A DNA stretch of 64,000 nucleotides from Symbiodinium kawagutii (lineage: Eukaryota > Sar > Dinophyceae > Suessiales > Symbiodiniaceae), in the NCBI GenBank assembly GCA_009767595.1, contig VSDK01003906.1:204269-268268 (forward strand), in the 5' to 3' direction. The translations under genes and the position numbers were made by a program. Positions 39,293 through 50,280 of this stretch are shown piece after piece; position 1 is the first letter of the stretch, and every line of letters starts with the position of its first letter. Under the pieces are notes generated by a model that was not told where the DNA came from, searched no databases, and saw only the letters and a program-made list of their open reading frames with translations.

Positions 39293-39559
39293 TTGGTGTA
39301 CAGCTGGAATGCTGTACATTTGCATAGTCCAGGAAGCTTCATATTTCTTTTGAAGACCTATAAACCACTCTGTAAAACGAATTCACGTTTGTTTGTTCAG
39401 CGCTCAAGACTACCTTTGTTGAACATCCCACTCAATATTCAACTGCTGGCATTGGGACTCTCAAAAAATCATGTCATATGTGGAGGTTTGAACATTAGTT
39501 CGTCCCCACTCCTCAAAGCTCCTCCACTCCTTGTTCCCTCTTTGCAGTGTGAGCTTTGA
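39293..39559 (+). CDS. uncertain ORF
   Basis: 88 codons, background composition, no splice support; the - strand is also open (39461-39787). Confidence 0.15.
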   Translation: MVYSWNAVHLHSPGSFIFLLKTYKPLCKTNSRLFVQRSRLPLLNIPLNIQLLALGLSKNHVICGGLNISSSPLLKAPPLLVPSLQCEL

Positions 39560-39686
39560 AGAATTGGAATCGCATGCATTCGTCACAGACACAGTCCTTG
39601 TGCCAAAGTTGCAAGTTGAAAGCATTGCAAGTTGGTGGTCGTTGTGTCCCCAACGAACATGAAGTCGCTGCCCAAGGCAATGATAG

Positions 39687-39810
39687 GTCCCGGGGCAGGC
39701 TCCACCTGAAATGTTTCGAGTGCAGGACATGAAAGCCACCGCTGGGACATGGGACAAGATGAGACAGGCAGTCGGGGGAATGGCCACCTATCGACGTGGT
39801 GAAATGGCAG
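39687..39810 (+). CDS. putative coding exon, best splice signals in this part
   Basis: ATGATAG|GTC acceptor and GCAG|GTACGT donor bound a fully open frame: VPGQAPPEMFRVQDMKATAG then TWDKMRQAVGGMATYRRGEM. 124 nt, so phase shifts by one. Codons are strongly coding-like. No family recognised. Confidence 0.6.
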
Positions 39811-39999
39811 GTACGTCATTTATCTCCCCCCGCAGTGGTTGCTAAGTGTCATCGCGAAAAAGCATCATTGTTAGGTATTGGCGGTATTGGTATATAAATG
39901 ATACCCTTGGATCCAATCCTCCTAAGTGATGTGGGTCTTGTCCAAGGAAAGTGGACCCCCAAGTCGCTGGCGGTTTCCCTATTAACTTGGCTTATTGGA

Positions 40000-41100
40000 T
40001 GGTGATTGTATAGGTACTGCCATTGCGACAAAAACAAACCCAATGCATCTAGAAAACTCGCTGGATTGCACCAGTTTCTAGAAATCAATCCTCAAAGTTG
40101 GCACCTCAATTTCCTCAAAACCTCAATTTCTATAGATCAATCCTATAAAACAATCCAGTTCAATCCTCGATTTCTTCAAAGTTGGCCCATGTGCAGGTGT
40201 CCTGGAAGCCTTCTTCGGAATTGACACCATTGGTGCGCTGGCCGAGTTAGGAAACAAGCAGGAGAGCAACACACGAAAGTGAGAGCTCACAGTTGCAAGT
40301 CTGGCAAAGTAGGCATTTCCAGTCATTTCACACCATGGGCTATTGTGCACGATCATGTTGACTCTTGCCGCTTGGCATATGCTATTGACGGGAGAGTTTC
40401 AAGAGGTTGATATATACTGTATTTGTTCAGGGCAATCCACATGTTCTTTGCTAGCTCTATACTATTCAAGGCGAGAAGAATTTATATAGTTGCTACTAGT
40501 CATTGTTCGAAACCCTACTGGAGGAATCTTCCACAGTACTGGCCCTGCTGATTGTCTCATAGAACTTATTGCAGGGGACATGCTGACGAAAATGTGTGAT
40601 ATGATAGACCTAGCTAGTCTCCCGCAAAGTAGCGTATACCCTACTAAAAGGGTATCCCAATAAGAACCGGTCATCCGACACCTATTTGGAGGGTTTTTGT
40701 TAGTCTCCAGGAGTATACATGCCCAGCACACCAATAGTGGTAGACTTGCTCATATTTCTACTCTTTCAATTCCGGACACGATGCAGCTTTACCCGGCTTT
40801 ACCCTTTTTTCTGGCAATGAATCAGTGGTACCGACGATCTGAGAATGTTGCTGGAATTTGTTTGGATTCGGTCATTACGTGTCCCTACCATTCCCTACCC
40901 ATTATTGATCCATCATTCAATCAACCATTTGTCAACCATCAACAATCACCATTAGTCAACCATTGGTCAACAGCAACATTCATCATCTTTGGTGATTGCT
41001 CATTTGATTTAGTCAACCATCACCAACCCAATTAGCCATCACCCAATTAGCCATCACCAGGAAGCCCAGCCATAGGCTTCCCCAGCCAGTCACACCTGTA
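40000..41100. other. non-coding, ends A+C-rich
   Basis: No convincing exon. Both-strand ORFs of 70-110 codons (for example 40697-41035 +, 40462-40734 -) lack bias. 40910-41060 is ATCAACCATT-rich and leads to the next exon. Confidence 0.35.
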
Positions 41101-41153
41101 CAGCTACCAGGCACCAATGTCTGCCAGATGACCGGGCGACGGTGACGTGTTAA

Positions 41154-41321
41154 CGACTGCGCGACGTGTCACCACAAAAGAACGACGCGCGGAGAACGGG
41201 CGTCGCGCTGTGGAAGTTGGCTGACCTGGGGCCTGGTCAATTGCTGAGGGCCGGCCATCTAACTTGGAAAGGTAGTCGAAGCTTCGGGGGAACCTGGGGA
41301 TGGACAGCCGCCGATGAGTAG
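41154..41321 (+). CDS. putative coding exon
   Basis: A 55-codon frame between TAA and TAG: LRDVSPQKNDARRTGVALWK then LADLGPGQLLRAGHLTWKGS. GC-rich, strong codon use, no ATG. Donor-like AAAG|GTAGTC at about 41271 may end it. Family unknown. Confidence 0.5.
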   Translation, partial: RLRDVSPQKNDARRTGVALWKLADLGPGQLLRAGHLTWKGSRSFGGTWGWTAADE

Positions 41322-41740
41322 TTGAAGGTCAGGTGAGGTAGCTGGAGACCAGTTGGCAGCCTGTATGCGTACAGGCTTGGGAAGGAAGTCATAGGAAAAG
41401 ATGCAAAATTGTTGGTAGCTGACTTTGTTCGTCCTCAAATCTCAAAGTCATGACTCACACTAATCATTCTGTCAGATCATTGTCGCTTTTTGTAAATCCC
41501 TGCCAAATGATATTTTCCAATGGTCACGACATTTGATTCCCATGACCTACCACCTTATTCAGACATTAGTTCTAATGAGTCATGATGTACTACCAAGGCC
41601 TACGTTGGCAACTGAAGATGATGTACTACCTACCACCAAGCCGTTACCTTATTCATGATGCCAATGTAGTACATCATCCGTTGGAACCACTGAGTCGCCT
41701 TTGACGGGTTGCCTGGTTCACCACCCACGATTGTATCTAA

Positions 41741-41850
41741 GCATATGGGGGGTCTCCCCTCGTAGGGGTACCCTTCAATCATCCTTTATATTAACCTATC
41801 CATATGAATAAACCAACCATAACTTTGAAGGTCCCTACAACTTGACCCCC
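41741..41850. mobile_element. family 2 element, decayed
   Basis: GTCTCCCCTCGTAGGGGTACCC and GGTCCCTACAACTTGACCCCC around an AACCAACCATAAC core. Ends heavily diverged. Confidence 0.4.
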
Positions 41851-42229
41851 ATTTGTAGGTCGTTATCCCCTTTTGTTATCCATTGACCATTTGCCTTTAT
41901 GATTGGTTAAAAACACCCCATGTTCATAACCACTGCTAAGCATCAATAAATCATGAATTCTTAACCATTCAATCCATTGACCAGCTAATCAACAAATGGA
42001 AAATTAACATGAATACTGGCAGTACAAGTAGCTGCTTCATGATTATTCGTAACCACTGTTCACCAATAATACACCATAAGTTGTGATTCTCTATAACCAT
42101 GAACCAGCTACTTACGCATCCACTAGTTGGTTCGACCTCCCGCATCTTCACTGGTGTAACCATAAACATGTTCCATTAGTTGGTTAACCATTCACCAGCC
42201 AACCACTGATTGGTTGGGGCTGCATCGAC

Positions 42230-42394
42230 CCCCACATCTGACCATCTTCCATCCACCCGGGCACCGCGGCACCCGCGCAGCGTCGTCCTGGGCGGTACGA
42301 CCATCCACAACTCCATGTCCTTTCTGACGGACGTGGCTCAGCTGGGAGCCGGAGACCCCAGTGATGCTAGGGCTGCTAGGGAAGCAACCTGGAG
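42230..42394 (+). CDS. putative coding exon with donor at a decamer array
   Basis: The frame (open from 42210) reads RHPRSVVLGGTTIHNSMSFL then TDVAQLGAGDPSDARAAREA and TW, ending CCTGGAG|GTGGGT. Likely acceptors are CAG at about 42277 or further left. Well-balanced folded-domain composition. Family unknown. Confidence 0.55.
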
Positions 42395-42475
42395 GTGGGT
42401 TGGTTGGTTGAGGTTGGTTGAGGTTGGTTGAGGTTGGTCGAGGTTGGTCGAGGTTGAGGTTGGTTGTTGGTTGTT
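42395..42475 (+). repeat. AGGTTGGTTG decamer array
   Basis: Units at 42411, 42421, 42431, 42441 and 42451 at exactly 10 bp, with variant units either side. It starts at the splice donor of the preceding exon. Confidence 0.9.
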
Positions 42476-42518
42476 AGTTTCAGGTTGGTTAAGATTGGTT
42501 GAGAAAAATATTCGTTGG

Positions 42519-42845
42519 TTAATAGTTGAACTTGATCGCTATTTCAAGCAAGAACAGCTGCCTCATAGAGAAGGCCAGTAGCCGTGGTTGGGAAGCATCC
42601 TTTGTGTAGGAAGGAAGGGGGCACTCATTGGATGCCAAATTATGGTGAATCTCTTCTTGAACATGCACACCCCCAGCAGGTCGTTGGTGATTTTGCATAG
42701 GCCCAAAATAACGTGCCTGCATGGTCGGCGATGATGCAGGATCCAGTGTGCTAGTACCCAGTCCCATCACCACTGAAAAGGTGCTCTTCCCGACTTCTGG
42801 CGATTCTAATCCTTGACCTGAGGCTGATTGAAGAGAAGCATGCAT
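42519..42845 (-). CDS. uncertain ORF
   Basis: 108 codons on -, e.g. VGKSTFSVVMGLGTSTLDPA then SSPTMQARYFGPMQNHQRPA. The composition is protein-like, but the local GKST is not within a full P-loop (GxxxxGKS/T). Strand and status undecided. Confidence 0.25.
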   Translation of the reverse strand: MHASLQSASGQGLESPEVGKSTFSVVMGLGTSTLDPASSPTMQARYFGPMQNHQRPAGGVHVQEEIHHNLASNECPLPSYTKDASQPRLLAFSMRQLFLLEIAIKFNY

Positions 42846-42847
42846 AA

Positions 42848-42945
42848 CTGGTTGGTGCTTTCAAACATTGTTTGTTTTCCCTAGTAATTATTAACAATTG
42901 GTTGGTTGACTAATATCTCTCATAGGGGTTGAAACCACCAACCAG
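42848..42945. mobile_element. family 3 MITE with ATAA target duplication
   Basis: CTGGTTGGTGCTTTCAAA and TTGAAACCACCAACCAG inverted ends; ATAA at 42844-42847 and 42946-42949. The core matches the copy at 35817-35914. Confidence 0.85.
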
Positions 42946-42952
42946 ATAAGCG

Positions 42953-43240
42953 TTGAGAAAAGTGCTCACCAGCCAGGTACCACCCCTCCATGAAGCCACA
43001 ACGTTTTTTTTCACCACTCCACTTGTCGGCTTCCGATGTCCCGCGAACATTGTGAGGCACGGGGCATTGAGTGATCTCAGATGCTGTTCCGGCTGTGCGC
43101 AGTGGGTATCCGACGGAAGTATACAGATCTGTTGGAAAAGTATTGTGAATCAGACAAAGAAAGCAATGCGTACAACATTCTTCAAATATTGGTGGTTTGC
43201 TGGCCTTCCTATTGAGTTCTATTGTCAGTGTGCTGAATAG
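42953..43240 (+). CDS. uncertain ORF
   Basis: 95 codons ending in TAG; the middle reads RCPANIVRHGALSDLRCCSG then CAQWVSDGSIQICWKSIV. Lower GC than the clear exons. Confidence 0.25.
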   Translation: MRKVLTSQVPPLHEATTFFFTTPLVGFRCPANIVRHGALSDLRCCSGCAQWVSDGSIQICWKSIVNQTKKAMRTTFFKYWWFAGLPIEFYCQCAE

Positions 43241-43464
43241 CCTTCAGTCACTCTTGGCTGATCCTAATTACTGGATTTGAGAGCAGCCACTTTTTTCTCG
43301 GGTCGCGTTGGCGCATAGGTGTACAGACGATGCGTTTGCGACATGGCTCAAGAAACGGATAAAGGATGGTAAAGTAGACATGCAATCATGACTTTGGCTG
43401 CTTGAACCTAGAGAATCTTCAACGATAATTTGTGCTTCCCTGAGAAGCTTATTGCTGTAGAGAA

Positions 43465-44079
43465 ATGATCATGAACAAATCTGCACATTCTGAACTTGTT
43501 TCGATCCAGCCGCGTCTCATGTCACATCACAGGTTGTCCAGCCCATGTTTCACAGCGAAATCAACCGCTGGCAGAAATCGGCTGATTGCGTGTCACGGCG
43601 CACGCCGGCGTATTTTTGCTATACTAGTTTTTCTTCTGAGAATGAGGGTATCCCCAAATCAGTGTTCCCTCTTTTCAAGTACATACTGTATATTTTTCAT
43701 GCTTGGGAATCTCCCCCATGCAAGTAGGCCCCAAGACCCCAAGCTAAGTCTTGGTAGGCCTGTGATGATGTTTGCAAAGTGGTTTCCCTACTGTAGGTTT
43801 TCCTTTCTATTACCACTAGTTCATCAGTTTGGATGTACCTTCATCTCCGGACATATGTATTTGCAGACTGTCCACCTCAAACTCGACGGCTTCCCTTTGC
43901 AGATTGGTAAGGTGATATTTGAAAATCCTTCCCAGAAGCTCATAGGTTCCTATGGGCCCTTATGTGTTCATTCAATAGGTCACTGGCCACTGGAGTCACT
44001 GGAACTAGCTGTGCATGGCCTTACCCATAGGGGCAATCATGGGGTGACTTGCGGCAACATTGCCTGGTGTGATGGCTGA
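43465..44079 (+). CDS. longest + strand open frame, unknown
   Basis: 204 codons from ATG to TGA. Composition is rich in H, S, L and F with no domain I recognise, and a second frame (43545-43727) is equally plausible near its start. A frame of this length is unlikely by chance in AT-rich DNA, but coding status remains unproven. Confidence 0.3.
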   Translation: MIMNKSAHSELVSIQPRLMSHHRLSSPCFTAKSTAGRNRLIACHGARRRIFAILVFLLRMRVSPNQCSLFSSTYCIFFMLGNLPHASRPQDPKLSLGRPVMMFAKWFPYCRFSFLLPLVHQFGCTFISGHMYLQTVHLKLDGFPLQIGKVIFENPSQKLIGSYGPLCVHSIGHWPLESLELAVHGLTHRGNHGVTCGNIAWCDG

Positions 44080-44269
44080 ACAAATGTGCATTGCTATAGA
44101 TGGTTTCAATTACAACCGTTTAGAGCCATCAAGAGACATCAAGAGTCATGAATTGGTTCATCTACCCCCAGTTCCGATCCCAAGTTGTGAAGTTGCGATC
44201 ATTTCGGCAAACGATGTGCTTGGTTTCGATTGTGCTTGTTCGCTTTGGCTTAAGCTGTTGCTCTAGGTT

Positions 44270-45080
44270 TTAGCTGTTTGCATGCTTCAACATGACAATA
44301 GAGTGCTTCAACGAGGCAGTAGCAAGATAGAAAGCACATGATGCATGGAACCACTACAAACAAACTGGTGCTTATATCATGTGACCTTTGCACTGTAAGA
44401 ATGGTACCTTTGCACTACAAACAAACTTATAAGAATGTGACGCCAGCAAAGGTACTGCAAACAAGGCGAGTTTTGAAGAAAGTAAATTCGAACAAGCCAT
44501 AAATGACACGCTCCAACAGTCGCAGATTTGCGCCTAGCCGTTTCTCGTTAACATGTCGATCCCAGATTTCCTCAAGTGGAATAACAATGAGGCGCGGTGG
44601 CCATCACAGAGTTACATATATCAAGCTTAATGATGTTTCTATCTCAGTGTTGTCCATAGATGTATAAAGCTGTTGTTCATGTATTTATACACATAGATCT
44701 CCAAGATATATACATTTTCTATGTTTTGTTTTTCCATGGCTATATGTTGGACCGAACATGTTTTGAAGCACTGGACAAAAGCAATCGGACATAAATCAAT
44801 TCAGAGAAAAACCCGGCAATGTTGTGGGAAGTGGAGAAAGTTTGTGTTCACCAATCAGCAAAAGAGCAAACATAGATTCGAATAAGAAGCGTCACAGGCC
44901 TGCCTCAAATACCAAGAAGTCCCCAAAAAATGAACATGTCATTTGTCAGGAATTGTAAGGTTAGTGAACCAAGAAATTATTGACACAAAAAGCACACCAC
45001 TTGACCTTTGACTGATCCGAATCCCTGAAGTTTCATGTTGAGCGAGGTGAAAGATTGGCTACATGTCTGTTTTTGGTGAG
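44270..45080. other. no feature seen
   Basis: AT-rich sequence without long frames, complete inverted repeats or tandem arrays. Confidence 0.35.
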
Positions 45081-45088
45081 TCTACATG

Positions 45089-45328
45089 TTATCTCATTCG
45101 TACACCAACTTCGTTTTCGGACGAAGTCCATTCATTGCCATTGGGCGCTAGTCGTGGCACCAGGACCCCGTGGTCCAGCTTTCCAACAAGAACTTGAGCA
45201 ACGAGACTCTGTCTTATAGAATCGGTCAGCTGGAATCGTCTCTTGGACGATGAAGCGTCGTGGTGGGTTCCCTGTCGTCCACCAGGTTGAAACCAAGGAA
45301 AGCACCAATCCCAGCGAGCAAAATCCAT
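45089..45328 (-). CDS. putative - strand exon or ORF
   Basis: 79 codons; KRRFQLTDSIRQSLVAQVLV then GKLDHGVLVPRLAPNGNEW looks like real protein, with coding-like codons on -. The + strand has several stops here. One of few islands where - is favoured. Confidence 0.35.
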   Translation of the reverse strand: MDFARWDWCFPWFQPGGRQGTHHDASSSKRRFQLTDSIRQSLVAQVLVGKLDHGVLVPRLAPNGNEWTSSENEVGVRMR

Positions 45329-45459
45329 GGATTCTTATGGTTTCCAACTGCCAGGAGAAATGAATCACCATGAAGCTCATCGATGCCAGCATTCACAATA
45401 GGTTTGATGTGGTCAAAAAATACAGAAGCTACAAGGAATGGAGGTTTTTCGCACTATAT

Positions 45460-45532
45460 CTGGTTGGTTGGATGATTATCTAGTTGACCAGCATTGACCA
45501 GCATGTTTTTGGGACATCTATCCACCAACCAG
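45460..45532. mobile_element. family 3 relative, short
   Basis: CTGGTTGGTTGGAT and ATCCACCAACCAG ends; flanks ATAT and ATAC. Core differs from the two full copies. Confidence 0.55.
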
Positions 45533-46085
45533 ATACGGATTGCTGATTTCTTGGGTTTCAAATGTGTTCAGTTGCTAATATTTTAACGATCGAGCATTGA
45601 AAACACTCAGTCAGAGATGTTTTTTTAGATGAGGGGAAAAGGGCCTATGGTTTGTATCCTGCTTGGACAACTTCACTGAAGGCTTGAGAACACGACAACT
45701 GTGAATATTTCCGCATTCCCGAAGATTCCCATTCTATTGCTTAAGCATTGTCAAAGCCAATGTTTGCTTGAAACATTTGAGGCTATATCTCACCCTTGGC
45801 AAACTACGCACTCAGTACAATGCAGGTTGCTTTGGAGCCATCGGTGTAGTGAGAGTACCATCTCGTCAAAGCAGGTGACAGTGCGGTGAAACATCGCAGC
45901 CATCCAGGCAGCTGGCTTTCCAAAACTTCGAACACACCGAGGGTCGGATTCAGAACTCAGCCGTGATAGCCGTGTTCCATGATATAAGACGGGTCACGGT
46001 TGAACACCGTCATCACGAACAGCATGAACAGCAACAATGAACACATATCATCACAGCCACGCATTCCTTATGAGGTGCGCTTCAA

Positions 46086-46307
46086 ATGCCACCAGCTCCC
46101 CAGGCTAGCTTTGGAACCTCCTGTTGTTGGATCGGCGTTGTGAGGTATTTGGCAGAGGGAAGTCAGATCAAGTTCGACCTGGATCTCAGAAACAACCCCC
46201 TAGTCACAGATCGACCTGATTCTGAGATTGATGGCTTCGGACGTGCCTTGGCAGCGCTGGAATCCGAGGATTTTTTTTTCAGACATACACACATCACAAA
46301 ATTTTGA
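46086..46307 (+). CDS. putative coding exon or ORF, unknown
   Basis: 73 codons; VRYLAEGSQIKFDLDLRNNP then LVTDRPDSEIDGFGRALAAL is convincingly protein-like. It closes at TGA after a (T)n tract that would encode FFF, so an exon end near 46260 is likely. Family unknown. Confidence 0.4.
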   Translation: MPPAPQASFGTSCCWIGVVRYLAEGSQIKFDLDLRNNPLVTDRPDSEIDGFGRALAALESEDFFFRHTHITKF

Positions 46308-46340
46308 ACCTGATCACTGTACGGGCATGTACGGGCGAAT

Positions 46341-46673
46341 TTGCAGGAACTTATTTTGGCGTGTCTCCCTGCATGTTGGTGCATGAGTCTGAGGTTTAGT
46401 CATTTTCCTGAAGAATTTCGGAAGCTGCGTGAAAAGGCGGGGGTCCACGGAGTCCAGTGGAAAGTGTGGCTCGGAACACGCGCCTTGAACGCGAGCAAAG
46501 CACAAGACTCACACAGCTTCTTGGAGTCAGAGCAGTGTATTCTGAAGCTCATCATGGTGGATTTTCGGAGACATCTTGATGGCTTGGCCAAATACAGTAA
46601 TGAGTGGTTGGTCCAGCAAGCATCTTCCTTCGATTCACAGATGGCTTCCCATAGCGTTCATTTCTGCAAGTGA
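46341..46673 (+). CDS. putative coding ORF, helical
   Basis: 110 codons: RFSHFPEEFRKLREKAGVHG, then QWKVWLGTRALNASKAQDSH and LIMVDFRRHLDGLAKYSNEW, closing at TGA. Alternating charged and hydrophobic residues suggest helices. Together with 46086-46307, separated by 33 bp and in another frame, it may form one gene with a small intron or an indel. Confidence 0.4.
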   Translation: MQELILACLPACWCMSLRFSHFPEEFRKLREKAGVHGVQWKVWLGTRALNASKAQDSHSFLESEQCILKLIMVDFRRHLDGLAKYSNEWLVQQASSFDSQMASHSVHFCK

Positions 46674-46676
46674 AAC

Positions 46677-46907
46677 GTGATTGCTTCAGATAAGTTTCAC
46701 TTGTGGATTGGTGGTTCACAACTGGTTTCATGCTGGTATGCAGACCGATGGTTTCATAGATTCTGGGCCCCCCACGATGCGCTGCGAATCACCATGGTCT
46801 CCTGCAACCAACTCGCACGATTGCCACAGTGCGTTCGCAACGCAACGTTGACACAGGTTGCTGATTGGCGGAACTGGCATCAGAGTCTTGGCATCTGCCT
46901 GTGGTGA
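46677..46907 (+). CDS. uncertain ORF
   Basis: 76 codons directly downstream (MIASDKFHLWIGGSQLVSCW...). Tryptophan-rich; no other support. Confidence 0.2.
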   Translation: MIASDKFHLWIGGSQLVSCWYADRWFHRFWAPHDALRITMVSCNQLARLPQCVRNATLTQVADWRNWHQSLGICLW

Positions 46908-46979
46908 CCACCGGGCCCTGTAAAGGTATCAGTTGGCATCGCAAGATTATCACCATGGAGCAGAAATGATTTTCTAATA

Positions 46980-47780
46980 GGTAAATGATCTAGAAACTTG
47001 TGTGTTTTGTATCGCTAGATCACTGGAGTGTGTCTACCTGGTGTACCATAAGATATGGTTAAACTCCGTTGCCAGCGTAGTTTAATCACCAGTAACCCTG
47101 ATATTCCCTACTGCTGTTGGTTGCTTTACCCTACAATCAACCATCATTACTTCATAGTGAAACAATGAAACAATTGCTAACTTGAGTTTAATTGTTTCAC
47201 TATGAAGTTTATTGCATTGGACAATGAATCGAACAACTGTTAACGCCAATTAAATCATGATGGCAATGGAAGTTCACAATCGGTGGACCTCGCACCTTTG
47301 AGTTCATTTTCTGCCGTCGTGAATCATGGCTGTCGAGAGTACATGCGGGGGGTACCAACCAATGGATGCTTAGCTGGTGAATGGTGAGGGGATCATAACC
47401 TACAAATGATGGTTTCTCAAGTTATAGGGAACCCCCCACAGTTATGATATTAGTGGTTAACAATCATTATCAACAAGGGTTTTGTAACCAATAACAGGGG
47501 ATGTGCCAACTATGATGATTGGTTTAGTTTATTGCCAAAAATGGCTTATATTTGATCATTTTGGGAGGTCCCCATTTTGAAGATTACAAACATTGTATAC
47601 TCTTTCGTAACGATTGGTGACGTGATTTTTACATGGTGAAGAAATGTGAAGAATGCTTAGTGACGTGATAGCAAGGGTGCCAACAGGGTTTGTTTGTAGA
47701 TGGTTCGATTGAACAACCAATTCAGGCCATTCAACCAATTCAAGGAACTAATTAACAATAACAACTGGGTTTGTTTGCAG
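46980..47780. other. non-coding with one family 2 element
   Basis: AT-rich intron-like sequence. 47160-47210 holds an inverted repeat around AACTTGAGTTTAATTGTTTCACTATGAAGTT and its partner CTTCATAGTGAAACAATGAAACAATT. Confidence 0.35.
47408..47583. mobile_element. family 2 element, expanded
   Basis: GATGGTTTCTCAAGTTATAGGGAACCCCCC left and TTTGGGAGGTCCCCATTTTGAAGATTAC right, with an enlarged core. Confidence 0.5.
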
Positions 47781-47781
47781 A

Positions 47782-47842
47782 TGGTTGGGATCCCCAAGTT
47801 CCACTGATGACGTCACTGGTGGTGAGGGCTGGGGGCTGCCTG
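47782..47842 (+). CDS. short putative exon
   Basis: GSPSSTDDVTGGEGWGLPG before a CTG|GTAGGT donor. The start is unclear (TTTGCAG at 47776-47780). Confidence 0.35.
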
Positions 47843-48109
47843 GTAGGTCCGTAAATCATGGGTCTATCATCGGCCAACAACAATCAAGAACAACCAGTTC
47901 GTTGGTGCTTCATCGAACCACGGTTCAAAATTGGTTGATATATTGTATCACAACTATAAAATTAATGACTGTACAAGTTTTTAGCTTTCTAAACAACCAA
48001 AAAGCAATGGCAACAACATTTGACATCAGTTTGCAGGAGTATGGGCATGAGACTTGATTTGAATTTGTCAGGAAACCGTTCCTTTGAACCACCCTTAAAG
48101 TTTTTGCTA

Positions 48110-48346
48110 TTTCTGGTAAAGAAACACCAAGTGGGGTTGTCCATGAATAATGTAACCCTACAGCTGGTAGGTTTCCCTGTTAACAATGATGATCATTTAC
48201 GGGTACCACCAGGACATCCCCAACCTGATTTTCTTGTGAACAGCGGTGATTCTCATGGGGCCCACATGTTTGTCCCCAACATTCTTGCAGTACAACCATG
48301 GCGACTTGAAAAGGTCTCTCCTGGCGACCTATTTGGGGATGGGTAG
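48110..48346 (+). CDS. putative coding exon or ORF
   Basis: The frame (open from 48020) reads LVGFPVNNDDHLRVPPGHPQ then PDFLVNSGDSHGAHMFVPNI, closing at TAG. Balanced composition. Family unknown. Confidence 0.35.
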   Translation, partial: FLVKKHQVGLSMNNVTLQLVGFPVNNDDHLRVPPGHPQPDFLVNSGDSHGAHMFVPNILAVQPWRLEKVSPGDLFGDG

Positions 48347-48679
48347 CCAAAACATGGCTAGGGGAGCATGAAAAAGACTCGGTTGGTCATTGGGGAGATG
48401 AGTTGGTCCGTACGGTTTGCCCCAATCTTTAGGGGTGCACGACTTGTTGTGTATGGAGTCCCTCACTAGCTGTTGTGGTAGTAGCAAATACCCCAAGACC
48501 CGGCTGAAACGAGCTACTGCGTATTATTAGAACATCTTAGAACCAATCCTGAATAAAGTGTTGAGTTTCGCATAGCGCATGGCGGCATTATCTCTTTTTT
48601 CTCTCTTTGCATTGACTACCAAGCTTTTACAGGGTGAAATCGACAGTCAACTTGCCTTTTGGCTTAGGCATCATGCAGC

Positions 48680-48979
48680 ATGCACGCTGAAAAATGGCAG
48701 CTTAGCTTCTGGGGATCACCTGCACCGGGCGCACAGCGTCCAACCACATGGCTTCCCAATGGGATCGCAGGGGCCGTCGGCAGTCGCATTGCTCCAGGTG
48801 GTGCAGGCCTCTGCCAATTCGTGGAGTTTATCAAAATGGGAGTTGTCACTGGGTCACAGCGGCGATCTGCGCGCTGGTGGTGGTTCCAAGCTAATGAAAA
48901 GCGGGTGGTTGAGCTAGATCTGAGTAGCTGGTTGGAGTTGATGCTGAGATCTGATGACCTGGTTGGATCTCTTTGGTGA
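48680..48979 (+). CDS. putative coding ORF, Trp-rich
   Basis: 99 codons: MHAEKWQLSFWGSPAPGAQR, IAPGGAGLCQFVEFIKMGVV, then RRSARWWWFQANEKRVVELD and SSWLELMLRSDDLVGSLW, closing at TGA. GC-rich and coding-like. Other frames (48579-48917 +, 48664-48849 -) are weaker. Family unknown. Confidence 0.45.
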   Translation: MHAEKWQLSFWGSPAPGAQRPTTWLPNGIAGAVGSRIAPGGAGLCQFVEFIKMGVVTGSQRRSARWWWFQANEKRVVELDLSSWLELMLRSDDLVGSLW

Positions 48980-48989
48980 TTGGTGAAGT

Positions 48990-49895
48990 AGGGTGAACTC
49001 CCCTCGGGGACTTGTGTACCGCCGTAGGAATGTCGAGCAATTTCAATGTTACCGAAGTATCAGGCTGACCAGGTCACCCACCAATCGGTGGTGCAGGAGC
49101 GTGCAAAAGGATCTCGGATCTATATTGTACGATTCGTATGTTTGCTAGGCGTATATTGTATGATATGATGGTTGCAATGGTCATAAACCACCGTTCAGAA
49201 GTGGTCAACCATATTTTTCCAGCGGAAATGATGAGCTGAAGTTGCCATGGGATTACGGACAGGAGACAAAACGATAATGTGATTCAGCTACAACAAAACG
49301 ATTTGTGGTTCGTCATTGCCGAACCACCAAAACATTGTTGTTAAGAAGCATCAAAAGGAAGTCACATCATCAGCCTGCTCTGTGGGCTGAGCAAGGCTAG
49401 AGTTGTCTTGGCTGCGTAATCGATTGTTCCCTCTTGGCCACCCAAAAATTAGGTTGGCATGGCGGTAAACTTTGTGTCAAAGGCTGTTTTTGTTGGCGCC
49501 AAACCGACCAAACACTGGGGTGGTTATGATTGAACACCGTGCATCTTCACAGTCTGCAGCCTTAGCAGCATTATTCTGTGAGGCATAGGGGCAGCCATCC
49601 ACCATGCTCAAGCCCCACATACATGGAGATTCAAGTGATCAGTGGCTCAAAACCAATCAGTGGAACTATCTCGAAACAAAAAATGCCATGTGATGCAAAT
49701 GCCCACCACTTGGATGAGTATTTTAGGGCACAAATCTCAGGTATATTATGAACATTCCATCATGACACTTCTACACCCCAAACCATCATCACAGTGACAA
49801 CTAAGCATTTGAATCGGTTGGCGGTTTGATAGACATGTTTATTTCCCTAATGACTTTGGTTGGGATGCTTGGTTACCAGCCGCATATTTTTGGGG
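48990..49895. other. no exon seen
   Basis: AT-rich. 49818-49910 resembles a decayed family 3 element (GGTTGGCGGTTTGATAGAC...TTTATTTCCCTAATGAC...CTAACCACC). Confidence 0.35.
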
Positions 49896-50026
49896 CTGAA
49901 CTAACCACCTGCTGTGACTTTTTCCGGCGCTGAGGCCGAGGAGCTGGACTTTTCCAATTTGTTAAATGTTGAGCAGGCGTGACACCGGTCGTCCCGAGTT
50001 GTGGTTGGAGCTAAGTTGGTGAAGGC

Positions 50027-50245
50027 ATGTGGGTTGCCAGTTGCAGGAGTGTTCACCTCCCCATTTTTGGAATGGTTGGTTGTGACCCAGAGCAGTATGT
50101 CAGGTACCGCCAGACCTGGGGAGCTTGGTTGAGCAGCCAACGGGGTTTCTCCAGGGTCCCAAGGCTGACCATGACCAGGCGCAACCACAAGCGGAGCATC
50201 AGTGAAAAGTGTGGCGGGAGATCATTCTCCCCAGGGGGTAGCTAG
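50027..50245 (+). CDS. uncertain exon; strand uncertain
   Basis: On + it reads RYRQTWGAWLSSQRGFSRVP then RLTMTRRNHKRSISEKCGGR, closing at TAG. The - strand (49901-50188) is open and plausible too (NTPATGNPHAFTNLAPTTTR). GC-rich. Confidence 0.3.
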   Translation: MWVASCRSVHLPIFGMVGCDPEQYVRYRQTWGAWLSSQRGFSRVPRLTMTRRNHKRSISEKCGGRSFSPGGS

Positions 50246-50280
50246 TGATTTGCAACCAGGGCTACTGGATGCTACTGGAT

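Noticed and set aside
42519-42845. Possible P-loop (VGKST)
   Set aside because: The full GxxxxGK[ST] pattern is absent and no Walker B-like segment follows.
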